Below are positions 50,301 through 59,300 of a stretch of 64,000 nucleotides of DNA, one piece after another (position 1 is the first letter of the stretch; the number at the start of each line of letters is the position of its first letter). The position numbers and the translations under genes were made by a program. Source of the DNA: Hyalella azteca (lineage: Eukaryota; Arthropoda; Malacostraca; Amphipoda; Hyalellidae). The DNA lies in assembly GCF_000764305.2 (NCBI RefSeq), contig NW_025931701.1:714901-778900 (forward strand). The letters run 5' to 3'. The notes below the pieces were generated by a model that saw nothing but the letters and a program-made list of their open reading frames with translations, had not been told where the DNA came from and made no database searches.

Positions 50301-53300
50301 CTGTTCGCTTATATTTTCAATATTTTACGAATATTTTTCGAAATGTTCACGAACATTTTACATTATGAAGAGAAATATTTTAACTTAAATACTAAAAAAA
50401 TATTAAGTAATTTTTAAGAAAATATTTTTACTGTAATGAATATTTTATAAACTGTTTACTAATATTTCCGAAGCTCTTCACCACTTTTTCAGCGCACGAA
50501 TTTTTTCAACGAACTTTTCGACTATTTTTAAAACGATTGACGACTCGTTTTTTACTACTTTTCTTCCAGAGCTGTTTACGAATCTCTCCAGAGCTGTTTA
50601 CGACTCTCTCCAGAGCTCTTTACGACTCTCTCCAGAGCTGTTTACGACTTTCTCCAGAGCATTTTACGACTCTCTCCAGAGCTGTCTACAACTCTCTGCA
50701 GAGCTGTTTATGACTCTCTGCAGAGCTGTTTATGACTCTCTGCAGAGCTGTTTACGACTCTCTGCAGAGCTGTTTACGACTCTCTGCAGAGCTGTTTACG
50801 ACTCTCTGCAGAGCTGTTTACGACTCTCACGAATGGTGGGTGTTTAAAGTTTAAGTATTTTGGTATTGCTTTTTTTCATTGCAAAATTATGCAAACGATG
50901 ATAATAGTTATGTTGGCGTAACTTTGGTGCCCCGATTATCGGTGCAACAAAGATATCTTTTGGCGTAACTTAGCCCGATTATCGCGCTATCTGTTTTAAT
51001 TTATTCTGCGTGTATATGGTCTATATTTAGATTTTACTTGTATTCCTGAAGTTATAAAACTTGGATGAATCTTGTCTCAGAAACTATTTCAATAGAGACA
51101 TAAAGAATTTACTTAGTAGATCCTTTGATCTCAAATTAAAAAAAATTGTGTGCACTAATTACTACTATTCTCTGCTAGTTCGTTACGTCATTTAAGTAGA
51201 CTATGATAGGATCTATAGCTACGTATTTTCTAGGGCACTCCAAAACTAGAATATGACATAAAATTTCAGAAGTCATGTTTTCTGAAGGAAGTTGCTGTTA
51301 CCTACCAGCAACAAAAATGAATGCCTTGAATAATATAAGAAGAGAAAAAAGATGTACATTTGTACCACGTACGAGGGCTGACATGTACACGTCTAAGGGC
51401 TGCCGTTAACAGATGTGAGGACGTGTATAATGTACGTGCATCACACATGAAACATTTATGAGAATCTCACCTGGTTGACCCACACGTTCGTCGTCATGAT
51501 TTGGTTCTTCAGGTTCTGAAACAAATGAAAAGACAGTGGTGAGTATTTATGAGTATAATAATTCAATGAAAGAAAGTGGTGGGTATTTTTGAGTATAATA
51601 ATTCAATAAAAGACGGTGGTAAGTATTTATGAGTGTACCAATACAATGAAAGACATGGTGAGTATATACGAGTACAATAATTCAATAAAACACATGGTGA
51701 GTATATATGATTATAAAAATTAATGAAAGACAGTATTGTGTATTTACAAGTAGAACAATTCAATAAAAAGACAGCGGTGAGTATTGATGAGTATAAAAAT
51801 TCTGTAAAATTAAAAGGAAATTAGTGATCGATTACATGATAATTAATCAAGAAATATTCAGGAATAAAATTGGCAGGCAATCAAAATAAATGCGTTTCGT
51901 AAATTAATTGCTTTTGAATTGTTTAATGATTGCATATATATATTTTCCAATATCAATACGAAGATTATCCACTATTTACCAGTATTTTCATGTTTCTTAC
52001 TGATATTTTCAACTCTTTGCTAATATCTTCGAACTCTCTACGGATAATTTTTAACCTGCTTCCAAATATTATTAAACGATTTTGCGAAAGAATATTTTTC
52101 AATTTATTCAATCCTATCAAAAATTTATTCCAAGTGGTTTAGGATATATAAAAGAAAGTTTAAGTATATTCTCTATTAACTTAAAGAATTACTATCAAGT
52201 CATCGCCCAACACTTTTTCCAAGATGTTTAAGAATATTTCACTATTTTTCTACGCATAACTTTTCGGTTGCTAATGATTATATTGTATGCGGTTCGCTAA
52301 TATTTTCAATATTTAACCAATATCTTTCGATATGTTCAGGAATATTTTACATTATGAAGAGAAATATTTTAACTAAAAGTTTTGAATAAATTATAAGAAA
52401 ATATTTGAACTGTAATGAATATTTTGTAAACTGCTTACTAAAATTTCCGAAGCTCTTCACCACTTGTTCAGCACACGAATATTTTTAAAGAACTTTACGA
52501 CTATTTTTTGATGCAGTTTACGACTCTCTCCAGAGCTGTTTACGACTCTCTCCAGAGCTGTTTACGACTCTCTCCAGAGCTGTTTACGNTAGGTTACGAC
52601 TCTCTCCAGTGCAGTTTACGACTCTCTCCAGAGCTGTTTACGACTCGCCAGAGCTGTTTACGACTCTCCACAGCAGTTTACGACTCTCCAGAGCTGTTTA
52701 CGACTGTCCAGAGCTGTTTACGACTCTCCAGAGCTGTCTACGACTCTCTCCAGAGCTGTTTACGACTCTCCAGAGCTGTTTACGACTCTCCAGAGCTGTT
52801 TACGACTCTCTCTAGAGCTGTTTACGACTCTCCTCAGAGCTGTTTACGGCTGTCCAGAGCTGCTTACGACTCTCCAGAGCTTCCTACGACTCTCTCCAGA
52901 GCTGTTTACGACTCTCCAGAGCTGTTTACGACTCTCTCCAGAGCTGTTTACGACTTTCCTGAGCTGTTTACGACTCTCCTCAGAGCTGCTTACGACTATC
53001 CAGAGCTGTTTACGACCCCCTCCAGAGCTGTTTACGACCCTCCAGAGCAGTTTACGACTCTCCAGAGCTGTTTACGACTTTGTAGAGCTGTTTACGTCTC
53101 TCTCCAGAGCTGTTTACGACCCTCCAGAGCTGTTTACGACTCTGCAGAGCTGTTTACGACTATCTCCAGAGCTGTTTATGACTCTGCAGAGCAGTTTACG
53201 ACTCTGTAGAGCTGTTTACGACTCTGCATAGCTGTTTACGACTCTGCAGAGCTGTTTACGACACTCTCCAGAGCTGTTAACGACCCTCCAGAGCTGTTTA

Positions 53301-56300
53301 CGACTTTTTCCAGAGCTGTTTACGACTCTCCAGAGCAGTTAACGACTCTCCAGAGCTGCTTACAACTCTTCAGAGCTGTTTACGACTCCACAGAGGTGTT
53401 TACGACTGTCCAGAGCTGTTTAAGACTCTCCAGAGCTGTTTACGACTCCCTCCAGAGCTGTTTACGACTCGCCAGAGCTGTTTACGACTCTCCACAGCAG
53501 TTTACGACTCTCAAATTTGTATTCTTTACCCTCTCTAAATGTATGATGTACGGCGTATTGTATGCATGTTACTCGATATGAAATTTATCCAGCGTAATAA
53601 CTTACAAATGCCGGGACATGTTACCTCATGCCTTGCATTACGAATGACGGGACATGTTCCCGTGTGCATTAAAGATGCCGGGACATGTCCCCTTGTTCCA
53701 AATATGGCACACAGCGCAGTCCGGGCCCTGATGCTGCCACATATGCCACACGGCATGCCACATTTGTCATGTCGCAGAGAGCATTTCTTTAAATTAAAGG
53801 AGGCGGGAGGACGAGATATGGGTGCAGACAGCCGCTACTTGAAATTTTGTTCGAGCCTCAACAAAGGACGCTTTCTTAAGGATCAAACGCTTCCTTTGAA
53901 TAGGGACAGAGCGGTCATGTGAATAGAGTGTGGTAAATGTGGTTAGTAGCATAACAATAGGATAACAGTGGACCTACAACACTTTAATAAAAAGCCTCAG
54001 TATTTAAAATCCAGCAATTAGAAGGATTTCACAAACAAAATCCATTTGTCCCTTTGTGAAAAGATCCAGAAAAAAAAGTAGTACATTGAGTATAAAAAGA
54101 CCACTCAAACAGGACCTGAGTAGGTGCTTTAAAAGAATCCTTTAAATTAGAAGAGATCTGTGGATCTGTGGTCGCTCTATAGCCTTTAAGGAGCTCAGCT
54201 GCTTAAGTCCTGAGGACAAATGGAGGCTATAAAACAACTTCCTCGAAATCGTTGATCCCAAGGACGAAAAATTCATTTAAGTTGAAAATTGATCAGAACT
54301 TCAACCCGACTCCATGAACAAGGAGTTTGAATTTTGTTATTTGGAATCCCAAACTCTTTCAGCCGTGGAAGAAGTTTGGTATAGAGTTTTCTAAGCTTTA
54401 AATTGTTTCTGTTGGTAATTGGTGACAAAGCGATGCTTGATAGGCAACTTGAAGAAAACTAAGAAGTTCAATGGATGGATAAAGTTATGGAAAACTTGAT
54501 TGAATTTGAGCACATCTATAAACAGATCTCTGCAGATATTAGCGGATCTCTTTAAATGTTAACAAATCTCGGTAACATTAACTGATCGCTTTAAATTTCA
54601 ACAGATTTTTGCAGATCTTAACAGATCAGTGCACTTTAAAATATCTAAGAATATTTGCAGATGAAAAAATATCTCTGTGAATATTAACAGATCGCTTAAA
54701 ATCTAAAACCTTCCCACACGCCTTTGCTAGTTTTCACGAAAAATAAGGAATATCGATGATCTGAAAATTTCAAAACATAATTAAAAATTGTAAATGATTG
54801 TTTCGAACTTATGCAAATCTTTATGTAACTTTGCGAATCTCAGTCAAGCCTTGAGAATCAGAAAAAGTTTTTGCGGATTTATGCCAGCTTTTGAAGACGT
54901 TGAGATTATTGGAAAATCTATAGCGAAGCTTTACGTATCTGCTCAAAATTTTCACGAAGACGAGTGTAAAAAGCGCGAACTTTTCGTCAGAACTCGAAGG
55001 GACGAGTCGTGTTTTGCATGGGCCAGCAATACTTGGGAATTTAATCTACAAAAATTTATTTATTTGTTTTGATGTAATTTATTAAAACGATATTCTAATT
55101 TTCCTGTGACGCAGAGTGCCGCTGTGGGTCTGGAGAGTTCATGGCTGGTGTGGCACTGAATTTTTAAATTGGATTGCTGCCTTGAAGTGCCTAGCTTCTT
55201 CAGGTGCCGCCTGAGCTCCTTTGAAAGTCAGTATGACCTATGATTCAGGTAGGAATAGCATTATGAAGATGCCGACAAATGTGTTAGCTTAGAAATAATA
55301 ATTCATATAGGAATTACATTGTAAATATGACGACACATGTTTTCGGAATAGCGACGAATTCTCAATAAAAGATATTGCCATGTATTTATTTAAATATAAT
55401 ATGAACCGAAGCACTGCTCCTCTTACCTACATTTCTGCATCTTAATGTATATGTGCTTGCGCCTATACTGTTCTGAACGGTCATGTACACTGTACTCGGG
55501 ACGATATATCTCGATACAGTACTGTATACTATACACTCTTTAATATGTACCTTTCGGAACAGTCTCGTATACTGCACTCTTGACTTTATCGTTCCGAACA
55601 GTCAAATAAGTGCAAAAGGGGAATAATCATCCTCTACAAAGGGAACAGTCATCCCCTATAAGGGGAACAGTCATATCCTGTGAGGGCAACAGTCATCTCC
55701 TTGTTCGGAAAATTGATCACAGTGTTTGAAAAAATATATACAAGGGTCCGTCCGTTGAGTTTTATTTTGACTGCTATACAAGATATCACTTATCGATATG
55801 TTTTAAATAACTTATATTTATTCGCCTTAACTCATAATAAACGGTGAAGACATTGAACAAATCACCTTCTCCCACAAATCATACCTAATTTACTCAGCAT
55901 TCAGTACACTCGGCTAATTCATTTTGATTAATTCTTCCCAAACCATGGGCAGCTCAATCTTGAGTCCATGACAAGGTTTGCCAGAAATCAGATGTTGGAA
56001 CATTTACGTCCAACATATGAATTAAATTTCGCTACAAATCATGCCATCTTGTTTATTTTCAGAATACGTATTAATCATTGGAGTCAATTCGCATCATTCC
56101 ATTAAAGTGCTTTCTTCTTTTTACGACAATTACATTGTATGTATTACAGTACAACAAATGCAATTGTCTAATATCAAATAACATTGCAGAACAACAAATG
56201 CCATTGCATAAGAACGAATGACATAGCAGAACAACAAATGGCACAGCAGAAAAACAAATGCAATTCAAGGACAACAAATGTATTGGATTGCAGAACATAA

Positions 56301-59300
56301 AATGGCCTCTGCCACTGCAGATGCCATTTTCAGCTGGCTGTCGCGGCCAAACATGTTCTCTGCGCCGCACTTTACGACCCGACGCTTGGGCCCAGCCGCG
56401 GCTAGCCGCAGTGACACTGACTCAATGGGGATGCTGGTTCCATAAACTCGATATGGGATGAGGTTTCCAAAAATTATTTATTAATATAGACTCGATAATC
56501 ATGACGTATAACTGGTGGTGGATCTTCAGCTCGGAGATAAATCGATACTCTTGTAAATTGATATCTTGTGATACTTTTCATACTCTTGTGCGAGCTCATG
56601 ATGATATCTTACGATCTTGTACGAGCCTAGGTATCTTATAATAATCTTAATACTCTTGTACTAGCTCACCGTCTGAATACCGAGTCACACTGCATGCCAA
56701 AGTGACTTAAACAACGGAAGTATAAAAGGGGAGGGCCATGCTGCAAGATTTCTCGGGCTATCACTAAGGAAGTGATTGTGATCAATGGACTTTCCATGTT
56801 ATCTTAACCTACGGTGTACGATAATAACCGTCTCTCATACGTCGATAAAAAGCGCATGTTAAAGGTAATCAGCACAAACAGCTCAAGCCAATCTGGTAGA
56901 TCTTCGGGACTCTAGAGACAACTCAGTTTATACGGGGAAAAGAAATTGGGGCAGCGGAAGAACAACTGTTCCCACTCCAGGTCTGATTAGTAGCAATTTC
57001 CTTCAAAAGATAGACCGACGTGAACCACTTCCCATGCCAGAGTTAAACAAATGGATCTTATCACCCAATCTCCTACCGAGCTTAACTGAATGCCTCCGTG
57101 CTTTTCTCTTTTCGAAAATCCCTCGTGCTCATAATATGAAGAAACTGTGCCACTTACCATTGTGACCTTTTTCCTACTAAGGATTACATTTGCTTAGCTA
57201 AACGGATGTTAATGAGTGGCATGAACTATGGGAATTTCAAAAAAGGTAAAAAGTGATTTACTTTCAGCACTATTCACTTCCATGCAATCGTTGCTTTCAA
57301 ATATCATCAGAGCGGACAACGACAACCGCAACATTAAAAATATAACTCAGTACTCACTGCAGTGAGTGACAGAGAGCGCATTTTCTCGTCGACGAAAACG
57401 GGAAGTCACGGACAGACGGACGGACAGACGGACAGACGGACAGACAGACAGACAGACAGACGGACGGACATGGCGAGCACAATATAGTGCATTTTTTCCA
57501 TATATGAGAAAATGCGCTAAAAATGAAAAATATGCGCAGAAATGCTAAAAACAACAACGGCAAATCAGAAACACAGCAGGAATATAAAAAAAACTAATGA
57601 ATGACGCAACCACAGCACAGCGGAAGCAGTTACAATGAAGCCTTCATGATCAATTACTTACACCGTCATCAACATTTAGCGGTACTGATGAATGTTTCAG
57701 TTAAACTCGAAAAATTTTCGGTAAAAAGATTACAGTGGCCGCTATAAAGGTTTGAATGTCCGCATCTGTGGCACGCTAATTCATCGCATTTTTCGACCGC
57801 TGCTTCCTGTTGTTGGCTGTCAGGTTGACCCCGTCGCCAGAGCCACGGGGTTTTACGCAGCGTGCGCAACTGCCTCCACGAGGGGAAGCTGATTAAAGAT
57901 ATGTTGCTTCATCCAGCTGATGGTAGTGGGTCAAAGGGATTTAGATCTGGGATTCAGCATTTATGCTCAGCACGATGACGCTGATCGTATAGTCAGAGCA
58001 TCAGCAACGCTTCACTTGTTCGAGATGTCTGTCAGATCCATCCCAATCTTCTCTCATTCGATCGTTGCCAATTCATTGACATCAAGCGGTCACCTAACGT
58101 GGCCGTGGTACCACCCAAAAACAATCAGAGGTCGCCACCGAGTTGCTTCACCTCAATTTCTGCGCTGTCCAATGGCAAGTAGTTGTGCATCACCCCGACA
58201 TCCAAACCAACTGTGCATCTCAGTACTTAAACTTAAGGCATTGCATTGCACGTTTTTCACCTGGAATCAGTCTTAGAACGTAAAATCGTTTCTCTGCAGT
58301 CACTCGCCGACTATGTCGTTGGTAATCCTCGTCAATTCTCTCGGATAGTCAGTTCTTTCTCGTGGTTAAATTCTAGCTCTATGTCAGCCATGCGAATGAG
58401 CAAAAAACATAAGCCAAGAACCGAACCTGCTTGGTGGTACTCAGATCTTTACCCTTGCCTCGCTCAATGCTGGGTCTCTTACCGCGACGGCTTGTGCCGT
58501 CAGAAAGTTATGGATCATCGCCAGCAAACTCTCTCCTTCCCATCAGCCGGAGCAGCTCTTCCTTAGCCGTAGTTATACGACCCTAGAGTCAAATTGTCGA
58601 AAGCTTTTGAAAAGTCCAAGGATTGTACGTTGAAGTCGGCCTCTTCCTTTGGTTATGCCAAAATACGCTAGACAACCAAGTTATGACAACCAAGAGTAAT
58701 TTCTCCAGAATCCGTGTTTTAGATCATGAAGTAGGTCAATTAACCTCTTCTATACAACGGATAGGCTTCCAAGCCACCAACTTCTAAAAATACTTTGATT
58801 ATTTGCGACGTCAAAATAAGTGCTCTGCGATTTTGAGGTCAGCCATTAGCATATCCTTTGTATAGTATCGGTGTTACCAGTCTCACATTGAAATAACCAG
58901 GCGTTGTTGCCTCCCTCAATGATGCTTTCTAGAGCGTTGTGACTAAGGCCTTCAGTGTTCCGACTCATTTCGTTGGCAGCACTGCCGTAAATCCATTGGT
59001 TGCCGGTGCTGAAAGCGTTGATAGTTTTTAGATACTATTATTTTGTCATCCTGTCCACACTCGATGTTTCCCGACCTCCTGTCTCCTGGAACTGATTTTT
59101 GAAAGAATTCCATGATGCCTATAAGAAATCGCCAGTGTCTTGGAATTCAGCGAATTTCAGGGCCAGCCCGTTCACATCAGAATGACGTTTGCTCAACTGC
59201 AATAATTTCTTGCGTAGTTTAGTGCATAAAAAATCAATACTTTTCTAATGGAACTCGGAACTCCAGACGATTTCAGTGCGTTCATTCCCTATTGCCTCCA

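Larger units (their letters stand above)
49059..52530. repeat. 1.77-kb tandem duplication containing receptor exon 2
   Basis: Copy A spans 49059-50829 and copy B starts at 50830 (offset exactly 1771). Over the first roughly 700 bp, including the exon, I see only about three substitutions and no indels. The following roughly 0.8 kb of intron is clearly homologous but has many substitutions and indels. Both copies end in the agctgtttacgactctctcc minisatellite. Confidence 0.93.

Noticed and set aside
53612..53692. Three ggacatgtyc motifs resembling p53 half-sites
   Set aside because: They are part of a short tandem repeat and lie about 35 bp apart, beyond the spacing of functional half-site pairs.
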